Of a stretch of 64,000 bases of DNA, positions 36,556 to 46,598 are shown piece after piece. How positions within the stretch are numbered: position 1 is the first letter of the stretch; each line of letters starts with the position of its first letter. A model generated the notes under the pieces. That model had not been told where the DNA came from, did no database searches, and was given only the letters and a program-made list of their open reading frames with translations. Made by a program: the position numbers and the translations under genes. The stretch is from Chloroflexota bacterium (GTDB lineage Bacteria; Chloroflexota; Anaerolineae; Anaerolineales; Villigracilaceae), in the NCBI GenBank assembly GCA_021795965.1, contig JAJYOU010000014.1, positions 1-64,000 of the forward strand, in the 5' to 3' direction.

Positions 36556-37692
36556 ATGTACATTTTATCTGACGCACATCGAGAACTTCGTGACCATACC
36601 CGGTTTTTGGTCGAAACCTATATTGAACCCAGGGCAAATGAGATCGACAGAAGCGGTGAATATCCACACGATGTAATCAAGGCATTGGCGCAGGAAGGGA
36701 TTCTAGCCCTTCCCATTCCAAAAGAATACGGTGGAGATTACCGGGATATTCTTTCCTGGTTCATTGTCATGGAAGAAGTCGGAAGGGCGTGCGGGACTAC
36801 CGCGAACATCCTTGCGAGCCATTCGCTCTGCGCGTATGTGATTGAAATTTCCGGTACCGAGGAACAAAAACATCGATTCCTGCCAGATCTTGCCTCCGGA
36901 AAGATGATTGGTGCGATGGCAATGACCGAATTAAATGCTGGTACTGATTCAGGAGCGATTGAAAGTTCGGGCATCCATCGCGAGGATGGAAAATGGGTTC
37001 TGAACGGCAGGAAAGTGATGATCGCGAGCGCCGGTGAAGCGGACCGGTACATCATCATGATCAAGACGGATCCCAGCAAGGGTACCCGCGGAATTAGCGC
37101 ATTCCTGGTTGATAAAGGAACCCCAGGCTTGTCCTTTGGAGCGCGGTACGAAACAACCGGTTTACGCGGTTTATCGGTCGGAGAGGTCGTGCTGGAAAAC
37201 TGTGTAGTCCCCGGGGATCGCCTGATCGGTGCTGAAGGAGGTGGTTTCAAAACCATCATGAAATCTCTGGATCGCACCCGCCCAGCTGTAGGCGCAATGG
37301 CAGTCGGTCTGGCTCAAAAGGCGATGGAATTGGCGATTGTACGGGCAAAAGAACGGCAGCAGTTTGGCTTGCCCCTGGCAGACCAGCAAATGGTTCAAGC
37401 GAAGCTGGCAGATATGGCATGCCAGGTGGATGCTGCCCGTTTACTGGTATATCACGCCGCAGCCCAGCGCGATTCAGGTGTTGAGCGCTTCACGCGTGAA
37501 TCAGCCCAGGCGAAACTTTTCGCTTCAGACGCAGCCATCTCAATTGCATCTGAGGCTTTGCAAATCTTTGGTGGATGGGGTTATATGCGCCAATATCCTG
37601 TTGAGAGGTTGTGGCGCGATGCCCGTGCTCTGCAGCTTGCAGATGGGTCGAATGAAATATTGCGAGTGGTGATTGCCCGATCGTTACTCTAA
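36556..37692 (+). CDS. Acyl-CoA dehydrogenase
   Basis: 378 aa; GAMAMTELNAGTDSGAIESSGIHREDGKWVLNGRKVMIASA; RQQFGLPLADQQMVQAKLADM; QIFGGWGYMRQYPVERLWRDARALQLADGSNEILR. Confidence 0.95.
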   Translation: MYILSDAHRELRDHTRFLVETYIEPRANEIDRSGEYPHDVIKALAQEGILALPIPKEYGGDYRDILSWFIVMEEVGRACGTTANILASHSLCAYVIEISGTEEQKHRFLPDLASGKMIGAMAMTELNAGTDSGAIESSGIHREDGKWVLNGRKVMIASAGEADRYIIMIKTDPSKGTRGISAFLVDKGTPGLSFGARYETTGLRGLSVGEVVLENCVVPGDRLIGAEGGGFKTIMKSLDRTRPAVGAMAVGLAQKAMELAIVRAKERQQFGLPLADQQMVQAKLADMACQVDAARLLVYHAAAQRDSGVERFTRESAQAKLFASDAAISIASEALQIFGGWGYMRQYPVERLWRDARALQLADGSNEILRVVIARSLL

Positions 37693-37714
37693 TGATTAAT
37701 ACGAGGAGAATGAA

Positions 37715-38059
37715 ATGACAAAAAACGTAATACGAATCCGTGATGGGATAGATTATCGGGGAATTGGCGCTTTAGTCAAACGCCTGGTTCACCCACGAAC
37801 TACAGGATCTCAGAATCTGGGAGTTTCAATCGTTTATATGGCTCCCGGTGATGAAATCGTGGTTCACAACCATTCATACGAGGAGGCTTACTTTATTCTC
37901 GAGGGGGAAGGCGTTATGACCCTTGGAGATGAGGAGATCCAGCTGGAAAAAAATCTTTCAATTTATGTCTCCCCGAATACTCTTCATGGGCAGAAAAATA
38001 CGGGCGATACCATGCTCGTCATATTATGCTCCCTCACCCCACCTCCAAATGTCTGGTAA
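37715..38059 (+). CDS. Small cupin-domain protein
   Basis: 114 aa; VVHNHSYEEAYFILEGEGVMTLGDEEIQLEKNLSIYVSPNTLHGQKNTGD. Confidence 0.9.
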   Translation: MTKNVIRIRDGIDYRGIGALVKRLVHPRTTGSQNLGVSIVYMAPGDEIVVHNHSYEEAYFILEGEGVMTLGDEEIQLEKNLSIYVSPNTLHGQKNTGDTMLVILCSLTPPPNVW

Positions 38060-38095
38060 ACAACCTCTCGAATGCTGTGAATTAGGAGAAAAAGC

Positions 38096-38902
38096 ATGAA
38101 TTTAAGAAAAAGTTATTCTCCATCAACAGGACTGACAGAAGTCGTTGCAAACTCAGACGGCTTAAAAAGTTTGAGGATGAGTGTTTTGCGCCTGGCTCCG
38201 GGCGACGTATTTAAAGGAAAGACCAGTGGTGAAGAAGCAGCCTTCGTTCTCCTGAGCGGAATCTGCACGGTCATTTGTGGCTCCAAGACCTTTCAGAATA
38301 TCGGAGGACGGCGCGAAGTATTTGATGGACCTGGTTTTACGGTGTATTTGCCGGCTGAAAGCGAATATGAGGTGACAGCTCAGACTTGGATGGAAGCAGC
38401 ATTGGGATTCACACCTGCCAAACAGGCTGGGGAAGCCCTTCTCATCCGCCCTGAGAACGTGGTTTTGAGTTCGCGCGGCACCCGAAATTGGCGCAGGGAT
38501 ATCTGGGATGTGATTGCGCCCGATTTTCCCAGCCAGCATTTGATTGTGGTTGAAGTGATCACCCCCCCCGGCAACTGGTCCAGCGTCCCGCCCCATAAAC
38601 ACGAGGAGGATAATTTACCCACAGAGATTTATCAGGAGGAAATATATTTTTACAGGTTAAAGCCTTCGCAAGGATTTGCAATGCAGAGGATTTATACAGA
38701 CGATGGCTCCCTGGATGAAGCAGTTGTTGCTAAAAATAATGACGCTGTTATTGTTCCCAAAGGTTACCATCCGGTAGCGGTTGCCCCGGGTTATGTTTGC
38801 TATTATCTAAATTTCTTATCCGGCAAACTAAAAGGGATGGCACCCAAGGATGACCCTCAACATACATGGCTCAAGTCTTTTGAGGCGATCGACAGGGAAT
38901 GA
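38096..38902 (+). CDS. iolB: IolB-like 5-deoxy-glucuronate isomerase
   Basis: 268 aa; LSGICTV...VYLPAESEYEV; RNWRRDIWDVIAPDFPSQHLIVVEVITPPGNWSSVPPHKHEEDNLPTEIYQEEIYFYRLKPSQGFAMQRIYTDD. Confidence 0.93.
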   Translation: MNLRKSYSPSTGLTEVVANSDGLKSLRMSVLRLAPGDVFKGKTSGEEAAFVLLSGICTVICGSKTFQNIGGRREVFDGPGFTVYLPAESEYEVTAQTWMEAALGFTPAKQAGEALLIRPENVVLSSRGTRNWRRDIWDVIAPDFPSQHLIVVEVITPPGNWSSVPPHKHEEDNLPTEIYQEEIYFYRLKPSQGFAMQRIYTDDGSLDEAVVAKNNDAVIVPKGYHPVAVAPGYVCYYLNFLSGKLKGMAPKDDPQHTWLKSFEAIDRE

Positions 38903-38936
38903 ATATAACGATTCCGGGTTCAGGAAGGAAACTTAA

Positions 38937-40439
38937 ATGACAGACGAAACCTTACTGCTCGAAATGAAAGGGATTAACAAATTTTTTCCGGGTGTGCATG
39001 CTGTTCAAAATGTTGATTTCGAACTCCGAGAAGGTGAAATTCATGCCCTGGTTGGAGAAAATGGGGCAGGCAAATCCACCTTGATGAAAGTGCTTGCGGG
39101 AGTTCACCTTCCTGAATCTGGCGAGATTTGGATCCATGGAGCGCAGATCAACGTGGATTCTCCTGCAACGGCTCTCAACGCTGGCATCGCGATGGTTCAA
39201 CAGGAATTGAAACTAGCCAATGCCTTAACCGTGGCTGAAAATATATTTTTAGGGCATTACCCTAAGAATCGTTACGGCCTGGTGGACTGGAAAATATTGG
39301 AACAAAATGCTGTTGGAGCATTGGCAAATCTCAATATCACGATGGATGTAAAACGCCTGGTTTCCAACCTCTCCGTGGCAGAAATGCAGCTGGTGGAAAT
39401 TGCGAAGGCGTTGATCAAGGACGCAAAGATCATCATCATGGATGAGCCTTCAGCGGTCCTGACGCCCCATGAATTAAATCAATTATATAAAACCTTGCGG
39501 GAACAACGGGCACGGGGTGTTTCAATTATTTACATTTCCCACCGCCTTGAAGAAATATTTGAATTGGCTGACCGGGTTACGATTATGAAGGATGGCTCCA
39601 AAGTGATCGACCTTGATGTCGCCTCCACCAACAAATTTGAGATTGTCAAGCTCATGGTGGGTCGTGAACTTGGCAAGAATTACCCTTCACGAACCAACAA
39701 GGTTGGTGAGCCGGTTCTCGAACTCAGGAATGTTACCAGCAAACCAAGGGTTCAAAATGTAAGTTTTACGCTGCATCGAGGCGAGATTCTTGGACTGGCG
39801 GGTTTGATCGGCGCGGGCAGGTCAGACCTGGCGAATGTCATTTTTGGCGTCGATCCACTTGAAGGCGGAGAAATCCTTATTCGTGGAGAAACGGTCAAAA
39901 CGGCTTCGCCCCAGGATGCGATGCGCAAGGGCTTGGGATACGTCACTGAAGATCGCAGACGGACCGGTTTATTCGGAATCATGACGGTTAGAGAAAACAT
40001 CACAATCACTAACCTCAAGAAATGTACCCGGGCTGGTTTTCTCAACCTCAAGCGCGAATATGAAATTGTTAAAGATTTAATAAAACGACTGCGAATTGTG
40101 ACTCCTACGTCTGATCAAATCGTCCAAAATCTGAGCGGTGGAAATCAACAGCGGGTTCTCCTATCCAAATGGATTAACACGGATTCGGAAATTTTTATCA
40201 TCGACGAACCGACCAGGGGAATTGATGTTGGCTCAAAGGAAGAATTTTATTTCCTGATGAATGATTTGGTCGCCAATGGGGCTGCGATTTTGATGATCTC
40301 CTCAGAATTACCCGAAATTCTTGGCATGAGTGACAGGATTCTGGTCATGAATCATGGTTACCTGACCGGGGAATTTGATATTAGCGAAGCCACTGAAGTG
40401 AAAATTATGGAATGTGCTGCTCTGGAGATGAAAAAATGA
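38937..40439 (+). CDS. Sugar ABC transporter ATP-binding protein (RbsA-like, two NBDs)
   Basis: 500 aa; GENGAGKSTLMKVLAGVH, LSVAEMQLVEIAKAL, NLSGGNQQRVLLSKW, DEPTRGIDVGSKEEFY. Confidence 0.95.
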   Translation: MTDETLLLEMKGINKFFPGVHAVQNVDFELREGEIHALVGENGAGKSTLMKVLAGVHLPESGEIWIHGAQINVDSPATALNAGIAMVQQELKLANALTVAENIFLGHYPKNRYGLVDWKILEQNAVGALANLNITMDVKRLVSNLSVAEMQLVEIAKALIKDAKIIIMDEPSAVLTPHELNQLYKTLREQRARGVSIIYISHRLEEIFELADRVTIMKDGSKVIDLDVASTNKFEIVKLMVGRELGKNYPSRTNKVGEPVLELRNVTSKPRVQNVSFTLHRGEILGLAGLIGAGRSDLANVIFGVDPLEGGEILIRGETVKTASPQDAMRKGLGYVTEDRRRTGLFGIMTVRENITITNLKKCTRAGFLNLKREYEIVKDLIKRLRIVTPTSDQIVQNLSGGNQQRVLLSKWINTDSEIFIIDEPTRGIDVGSKEEFYFLMNDLVANGAAILMISSELPEILGMSDRILVMNHGYLTGEFDISEATEVKIMECAALEMKK

Positions 40440-41419
40440 AACCAACTGAAACCGAAGTGATTGAATCCCAACAGAGTGCGATTAAATCCTATGGCGTGAA
40501 CGCGCTTAAGATAATCTCTCGTTTTCGTGTCGTTGTTGTTTTCCTGATATTGGTAATCACGAGTTCCCTGCTCTCCGAAAATTTCTTCACGATTGGGAAC
40601 ATCACCAATGTGCTTCGTCAAGCAAGCTTTAACGGCTTGCTGGCGATTGGTCTGACATTCGTCATTTTGACCGCGGGCATTGATCTTTCAGTTGGCTCTG
40701 CTCTTGGTCTCGCGACCATGGTGGCTGGATTGTTGTCTCACCAAAACCCAATCATTCTGATTGGAGCCGCGGTTTTAGCGGGTGCATTGATGGGGTTAAT
40801 CAACGGGGTGACGATCGCCAAGCTCCATATCGAACCCTTTGTGGTAACCCTGGCAACCCTCTCAATCGGTCGTGGTATCGCACTTCTTTTGACAGGCGGT
40901 TACCTGGTTGTGGGAACGACGGCTTTTGTTAGATGGCTTGGCACAGGTTTTGTTTTAGGCGTACCCGTCCCGGTGATCGTAATGGCGATCGGATTTTTTA
41001 TCGCCTATATTGTCCTGCGCTACACACCTTATGGACGCCGAATGTATGCCGTGGGAGCAAACCAGGAAGCTGCCCGCCTGGCTGGTATTGATGTCGATCT
41101 GCATAAAATCTCAGCGTATGTCATCGCAGGAGTGGTGGCTGCCATGGCAGGTGTGATCCTGGTTGGGCGACTCGGTGTATCAGATCCTTTGGCTGGCACA
41201 GGGCTTGAACTGGACGCGATCGCAGCTACAGTCATTGGCGGTACAACGTTTGAAGGTGGCAAGGGCGGAATTGCTGGAACAATTATTGGTGTACTCATCC
41301 TGGCAATGGTCAATAACATCATGAACTTGTTAGGATTTTCTCCTTACGCACAGCAGGTTGCAAAAGGTTTGGTTCTGGCAGCTGCTGTAATTATGAATGA
41401 GTACAAGCGTCGAAGATAA
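40436..41419 (+). CDS. Sugar ABC transporter permease (RbsC-like)
   Basis: Polytopic; LTFVILTAGIDLSVGSALGLATM, YAVGANQEAARLAGI, GTGLELDAIAATVIGGTTFEGGKGGIAGTIIGVLIL; ATGA overlap with the NBD gene. Confidence 0.95.
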   Translation: MKPTETEVIESQQSAIKSYGVNALKIISRFRVVVVFLILVITSSLLSENFFTIGNITNVLRQASFNGLLAIGLTFVILTAGIDLSVGSALGLATMVAGLLSHQNPIILIGAAVLAGALMGLINGVTIAKLHIEPFVVTLATLSIGRGIALLLTGGYLVVGTTAFVRWLGTGFVLGVPVPVIVMAIGFFIAYIVLRYTPYGRRMYAVGANQEAARLAGIDVDLHKISAYVIAGVVAAMAGVILVGRLGVSDPLAGTGLELDAIAATVIGGTTFEGGKGGIAGTIIGVLILAMVNNIMNLLGFSPYAQQVAKGLVLAAAVIMNEYKRRR

Positions 41420-41550
41420 TTTAGGAGGATACCAAAAATTTTAATTTTCAGGAGGTGAACGGGAAGAATATGTTTCTGAGACATGTTAGAGATAGCTTTG
41501 TAAATTAATACCTATCCTTGATTTTGTTTGAACATTTGTTGGAGGAAAAG

Positions 41551-42660
41551 ATGAGAAAGAAATGGTTTTTTGTACTAACTGCCTTGGTAATTCTGACCAG
41601 TGTAATTGCAGCTTGCTCACCTGCTGCAACCCAAGCCCCAGCTGCCCCCGCTGCGACTGCAGCTCCTGCGGCGACTGAAGCTGTCGCGGCAACTGCCGCA
41701 CCCGCTGCGACTACTGCTCCCGCGGCTGTTCAAATTCCGGCAGGATGTCCTGCCACTCAAATGACAACCGCTGATGGCAAGCCATGGAGTGATATCACCA
41801 TTGGTTTTTCCGAAGGTGCTGTCGATGGCGTCTGGCGTGTGAAACAGGTTGAATGGTTAAAAGCTGCAGTTGAAGCTTGCGGAGCTAAATTTATTACGAC
41901 TGATGCACAAGGATCCGGCGCTAAGAACCTTTCCGATGTTGAAGATTTGATCTCCAAGGGTGTCAATCTGCTCGTGATCTCTACTTACTTCGCTGACGAA
42001 GTTGTCCCTGGGATCCAGGAAGCCAATGCAAAGGGAATTCCTGTCGTGGTATTAAGCTCCGATCTTGGTCAGGGTGCTGACTATAAGACTTTCATCACCG
42101 TCAACAACCTTGATATTGCACATAATGCTGGCAACTGGGTTCTCGATCATTTCAAAGATGCCGATAAGATTGATATCGTTGAGTTGATCGGTCGTGAAGG
42201 TTCAGTCGCCGCCAAGCAGCGTACTGAGGGATTCCATGCCATTTTGGACAACAATCCCAAGGTTCATTGGGTTGCGAATGTAACCGCCCATTACATGCGC
42301 GCTGAAGCTGTTACAGTCATGGAAGATATTCTCAAAGCCAACCCGGATAAGGGCAGTATCGATGTTGTTTATGCTGCCAATGATGAAATGGCTTTGGGCG
42401 CTGTGATCGCTTTGAAAGAAGCCGGACGCTTGAGTGAAGTCAAAGTTATGGGTATTGATGGCATTCTTTGTGAAGATTACGATGCGATCAAGGCTGGAGA
42501 AATTGCAGTCTCTTACTTCTACCCGAACTTTGCTGATGAGGGTGCTGCCGCTGCGTTTGCGATCCTCGAAGGCAAGCCTGTTGAGAAAAAGGTGATCGGT
42601 CAAACAGTTGCAATCGATTTGAGCAACGTTGACAAATATTACCCAAGATGCGCTAAGTAA
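41551..42660 (+). CDS. Sugar ABC transporter substrate-binding lipoprotein (RbsB-like) with Ala/Pro-rich linker
   Basis: Lipobox VIAACS, linker AAPAATAAPAATEAVAATAAPAATTAPAA, periplasmic-binding fold (IGFSEGAVDGVWRVKQVEWLKAAVEACGAKFI, AANDEMALGAVIALKEAG). Confidence 0.92.
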   Translation: MRKKWFFVLTALVILTSVIAACSPAATQAPAAPAATAAPAATEAVAATAAPAATTAPAAVQIPAGCPATQMTTADGKPWSDITIGFSEGAVDGVWRVKQVEWLKAAVEACGAKFITTDAQGSGAKNLSDVEDLISKGVNLLVISTYFADEVVPGIQEANAKGIPVVVLSSDLGQGADYKTFITVNNLDIAHNAGNWVLDHFKDADKIDIVELIGREGSVAAKQRTEGFHAILDNNPKVHWVANVTAHYMRAEAVTVMEDILKANPDKGSIDVVYAANDEMALGAVIALKEAGRLSEVKVMGIDGILCEDYDAIKAGEIAVSYFYPNFADEGAAAAFAILEGKPVEKKVIGQTVAIDLSNVDKYYPRCAK

Positions 42661-42763
42661 TTCCTGGCAAGTGTAAGAATTCTCCTCGAAAGTAAGAGGG
42701 AAATGAAAATTTCCCTCTTACCCGAGGGGCAAGACCTGAAAATAAACGGATATCGGAGAAACG

Positions 42764-44185
42764 ATGAAACCATCTGCCCTGTTATTGACTTTTGCGGAAC
42801 CACGAAAAGATTTTTACCAGGCCCGCTTAAACGAAGTGATTTTCGATCGTACGAAAGCCATGGAAATCCTTGGAAATGATCTCAATTTAATTACTCCTGA
42901 TCCAATCCGGTTTCCATCACAGGCAGATGAAATCATTGCTTCAATCAACCCGTCATCCATTCATGCCATCATTTTGCAGATTCCAATTTGGACTGAAGCC
43001 AGCCTGGTCATGCCAGCAGTCCTTCAGTTAAAAAAACCTGTTTTATTACTGGGCAATGACCGGTCTTTCAAAACCTCCAGCTTGGTGGGAATGCTTGCTG
43101 CTGGCGGCGCACTCGACCAGGTTGGCTTCAGGCATAAGCGCTTGATGGGAAACCTGGACGATCCAAAAATTAAAAAACAGATTATTTCCTTTATGCGGGC
43201 AGCATACGCCCAGCAAACTTTACGCGGGCAGCGTTTTGGTCTTTTTGGCGGGCGAAGCCTGGGAATGGTGACTGCTACGGCAGATCCTTCCCAGTGGCTG
43301 CGCGAATTCGGTGTGGACATTGTACATGTCGACCAGTCCATGATCGTATTTAAAGCCGAAGCAATGGAAAAATCACGAGTTGAAAAACACATGCACTGGC
43401 TGGTCTCCCAGGTTGGTGCAGTTGAAACCAACCAAACCAATTTTACAAATCATCACCTCGAAAAACAAATTCGAAGCTACCTTGCCATCAAGGATATTGT
43501 TGCTGATAGAAACCTTGACTTTATCGGTGTGAAATGCCAGGAGGAAATGGCAAATTATTTCTGTCTGCAGTGCATTGGGCAAGCGATCATCGGAGATCCT
43601 TATGACGCAGATGGACCCAAAAACCCGATCGCATCCGCATGTGAGGCAGATATGGATGGTGCCCTCACAATGCAGATCTTAAAACTGTTATCAGACGGTT
43701 TGCCGACTAACTTGATGGATCTTCGTTATTTCGATGAGGAGAAGCAGGAATTCATCATGGCAAACTGCGGCTCCATTCCAACCAGTTTTTCAAGATATCA
43801 CGGACAACAAACCGATAATTTGAAAGAAGTGCATTTGATGCCCCACATATATGGAGAGGCAGGCGGAGGTACGACCCAATTTGTTACCGCAGCAGGGCGA
43901 GGAACATTGTCGCGGTTGATGCGAAGGAATGGTCAATATTGGATGGCAATCCTGGCAGGACAATTTGTCGACCATCCCCGGGAAGACCTGCGGAAATCTG
44001 TTTATAACTGGCCGCACGCCTTCTTTTCTTCCAAATTCTCTTATCCAAAATTTCTCTCCCTGTATGGTTCGAATCACATACATGGAGTTCAAGCGGATGT
44101 TTCTACCGAAATGCTTGAATTCTGCCAACTTCAAGGACTGCCGCTTGAGGATTTTGGGTCCATAACGGGATCAAACCAGGAATAA
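42764..44185 (+). CDS. L-fucose/L-arabinose isomerase-like protein
   Basis: 473 aa; GRSLGMVTATADPSQWLREFGVDIVHVDQ, DFIGVKCQEEMANYFCLQCIGQAII, ACEADMDGALTMQILKLLS. Confidence 0.85.
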   Translation: MKPSALLLTFAEPRKDFYQARLNEVIFDRTKAMEILGNDLNLITPDPIRFPSQADEIIASINPSSIHAIILQIPIWTEASLVMPAVLQLKKPVLLLGNDRSFKTSSLVGMLAAGGALDQVGFRHKRLMGNLDDPKIKKQIISFMRAAYAQQTLRGQRFGLFGGRSLGMVTATADPSQWLREFGVDIVHVDQSMIVFKAEAMEKSRVEKHMHWLVSQVGAVETNQTNFTNHHLEKQIRSYLAIKDIVADRNLDFIGVKCQEEMANYFCLQCIGQAIIGDPYDADGPKNPIASACEADMDGALTMQILKLLSDGLPTNLMDLRYFDEEKQEFIMANCGSIPTSFSRYHGQQTDNLKEVHLMPHIYGEAGGGTTQFVTAAGRGTLSRLMRRNGQYWMAILAGQFVDHPREDLRKSVYNWPHAFFSSKFSYPKFLSLYGSNHIHGVQADVSTEMLEFCQLQGLPLEDFGSITGSNQE

Positions 44186-44220
44186 ACCTTTTCAAGAATA
44201 CGAATTAAAGGATAACGCTC

Positions 44221-45060
44221 ATGAAGGTTGTGATTACAGGTGGAAGCGGCAGGCTTGGCAAAGACTTATTTAACGTATTTGAACGAGATCATACGGTATC
44301 AGCACCATCCCGCAAGGAATTGGAAATCACCTCTTTTGAACAGGTGAACCAGTATTTTGATGCTGTTCAGCCGGAAATATTAATTCACTCCGCTGCAATG
44401 GCGGATGCCGACGTTTGCCAACTGGATCCTGCTAAAGCATTTTGGGTCAATACCATGGCAACCCAGAATTTGGCACTTGCCTGTCAAAAGCATCGCACCA
44501 CGATGGTTTTTATCAGCACGGATTATGTTTTTGACGGAACTTCCGGGACACCCTATACGGAATTTGATCTTCCCAACCCCATTAATGTTTATGGAAAAAC
44601 AAAACTTGCAGCAGAAAAATTTATCGAACAATCTGTTGAAAAAAACTTCATCATTCGAACCGCGTGGTTGTTTGGTGCTTATGCTCCTAACTTTTTATCC
44701 AGCGTGCTGGATGCTGCACGAACCGGGCAACCCATGCGGGCTGCTTTCGATCAGAGCGGCTCCCCAACAAGTACAATCGATCTATCAGAAGCGATATTAG
44801 AACTTGTCAACACGCCATTTTACGGAATTTATAACATTGTCAACCGGGGCGGTTTAACCTGGTATGAATATGCCCGGCTAATATTAACCATTGCCCGCAC
44901 CGATGCCATGATCGAACCGATTCGGAAGGAACAACGTGGTCCAGCCCCACGACCGGGGAATACCATCCTGAATCCGCTCAGTCTCGACCTGCGTGGGATA
45001 TACAATATGCCTGAAATCTCGGATGCAATCAGCCGCTGTGTGTATTCGCTGCGCAAGTAA
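44221..45060 (+). CDS. NAD(P)-dependent RmlD-like (dTDP-4-dehydrorhamnose reductase family) protein
   Basis: 279 aa; VVITGGSGRLGKDLFNVF, HSAAMADADVCQLDPAKAFWVN, FISTDYVFDGTSGTPYTEFDLPNPINVYGKTKLAAE. Confidence 0.88.
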   Translation: MKVVITGGSGRLGKDLFNVFERDHTVSAPSRKELEITSFEQVNQYFDAVQPEILIHSAAMADADVCQLDPAKAFWVNTMATQNLALACQKHRTTMVFISTDYVFDGTSGTPYTEFDLPNPINVYGKTKLAAEKFIEQSVEKNFIIRTAWLFGAYAPNFLSSVLDAARTGQPMRAAFDQSGSPTSTIDLSEAILELVNTPFYGIYNIVNRGGLTWYEYARLILTIARTDAMIEPIRKEQRGPAPRPGNTILNPLSLDLRGIYNMPEISDAISRCVYSLRK

Positions 45061-45287
45061 GGGTCGAAAGTACTTCCTTCCAGAATGGTTGGGACGAAAA
45101 TAAATCTGAGCATTGAATCTTAAGCTTGAAGCCCATGGAATTGGGCAATAGAGTTTGTGCACCTTTTGAATTGGGCTTGGCGCTCCATAAAACCATGAGG
45201 ATACGCCGAAATTCCGGAAAAGAGCAGCGTGAGTTAATCCACTTTTCCAGGGGTTGCCCAAAAAATGAATAAAAGGAAAAAGATTGC

Positions 45288-46469
45288 ATGGAATTCGTAG
45301 AAAAAATTAAAGGAAAATACTGGCTGGTTGCCATTATCTTTTTGTTCTGGGCTTCTTTATACATGTATGTTCCCATTCTGCCTGTATATGCTGCCTCCCT
45401 TAAAAACAGCGTGTTAGGGACTGCCGGGCTGATCGTCTCTATGTATGGGCTGACCCAATTTTTACTGCGAATTCCCCTGGGAATCACCTCAGATAAATTA
45501 AATAATCGGAAATTATTTGTAATGCTCGGACTTGCCCTCTCCCTGGTGGCAGCGATTGGCATGGGGTTCAGCAGCTCCATTCTCGGGGTCGCCGCTTATA
45601 GGGGCGTCAGTGGTATTGCAGCTGCAACTTGGGTCATCATATCGGTTTTATTCGCCACTCATTTCTCCCAGGGTTCAATTGTAAAAGCGACCGGGATTGC
45701 AGTGTTTATTTCAGTTTTTGCCCAGCTTTTTTCTTCCCTGGCAGGTGGATTTGTCGCCGATTACTTTGGATATCTTGCACCTTTCATTGGAGCTGCCATA
45801 CTGGCAGGGATTGGCTTGCTCTGCCTGCCTTTTTTTAACGAAAAAGAACCCTCCCAAAAGATCAACCCGGCTCAAGAAAATTCAAAATTTAACCTGGGCT
45901 GGTACCTGGTATTGATCTCGCTGGCAGCAGCAGTCGGACAATTTATCATGTACGCAACAACCTACGGCTACATACCCATTCTTGCCAAGCAAATGGGGGC
46001 TAGCAGCGCTCAATTGGGTTGGTTGGCAGCAATTATGCAATTAGCATACATGATTGCCGCTTTTGGTGTGGGAATTTTCGTTTCACCGCGTTATGAAAAA
46101 ATGATGGCTGTCATCGGGATTGGGCTGATCGGTATCGCTTCTTTTTGGGTATTACAAAATCAAACTGTGAACGATCTTTTCCTCAACCGATTTATATACG
46201 GCATTGGTCATGGTTTATCTTACCCGGTATTGATGGGACTTGCGATCAAACCGGTTGCCAACCATTACCGGGTGACGGCGATGGGCATCTTCCAGGCGAT
46301 CTATGCCTTCGGCATGTTCGCTGGACCCGCAATCAGCGGCTGGATCGTCGGGCGAGCGGGCTTATCCGTGGTTTTTTCAACCTGTGGATGGATTGCCATC
46401 GCCTCGATCCCAATCATGTTATTAGCCTATGCCTTACCGGTTGAAATAATATCCCCAGCCGTCAGCTAG
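45288..46469 (+). CDS. MFS transporter
   Basis: 393 aa, 12-TM-like; RIPLGITSDKLNNRKLFVMLG. Confidence 0.9.
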   Translation: MEFVEKIKGKYWLVAIIFLFWASLYMYVPILPVYAASLKNSVLGTAGLIVSMYGLTQFLLRIPLGITSDKLNNRKLFVMLGLALSLVAAIGMGFSSSILGVAAYRGVSGIAAATWVIISVLFATHFSQGSIVKATGIAVFISVFAQLFSSLAGGFVADYFGYLAPFIGAAILAGIGLLCLPFFNEKEPSQKINPAQENSKFNLGWYLVLISLAAAVGQFIMYATTYGYIPILAKQMGASSAQLGWLAAIMQLAYMIAAFGVGIFVSPRYEKMMAVIGIGLIGIASFWVLQNQTVNDLFLNRFIYGIGHGLSYPVLMGLAIKPVANHYRVTAMGIFQAIYAFGMFAGPAISGWIVGRAGLSVVFSTCGWIAIASIPIMLLAYALPVEIISPAVS

Positions 46470-46598
46470 TTCCGGCTTGTCGAAACCATCAGGACATTAA
46501 TTTCCGAATGTGTCCGTCCAATCTGAAAATTAGTTGTAGTATAAAAGTAACAAAACAGGAAATTGCGATAATATTTTTCTTGGAGGAGGAAATAAAAA

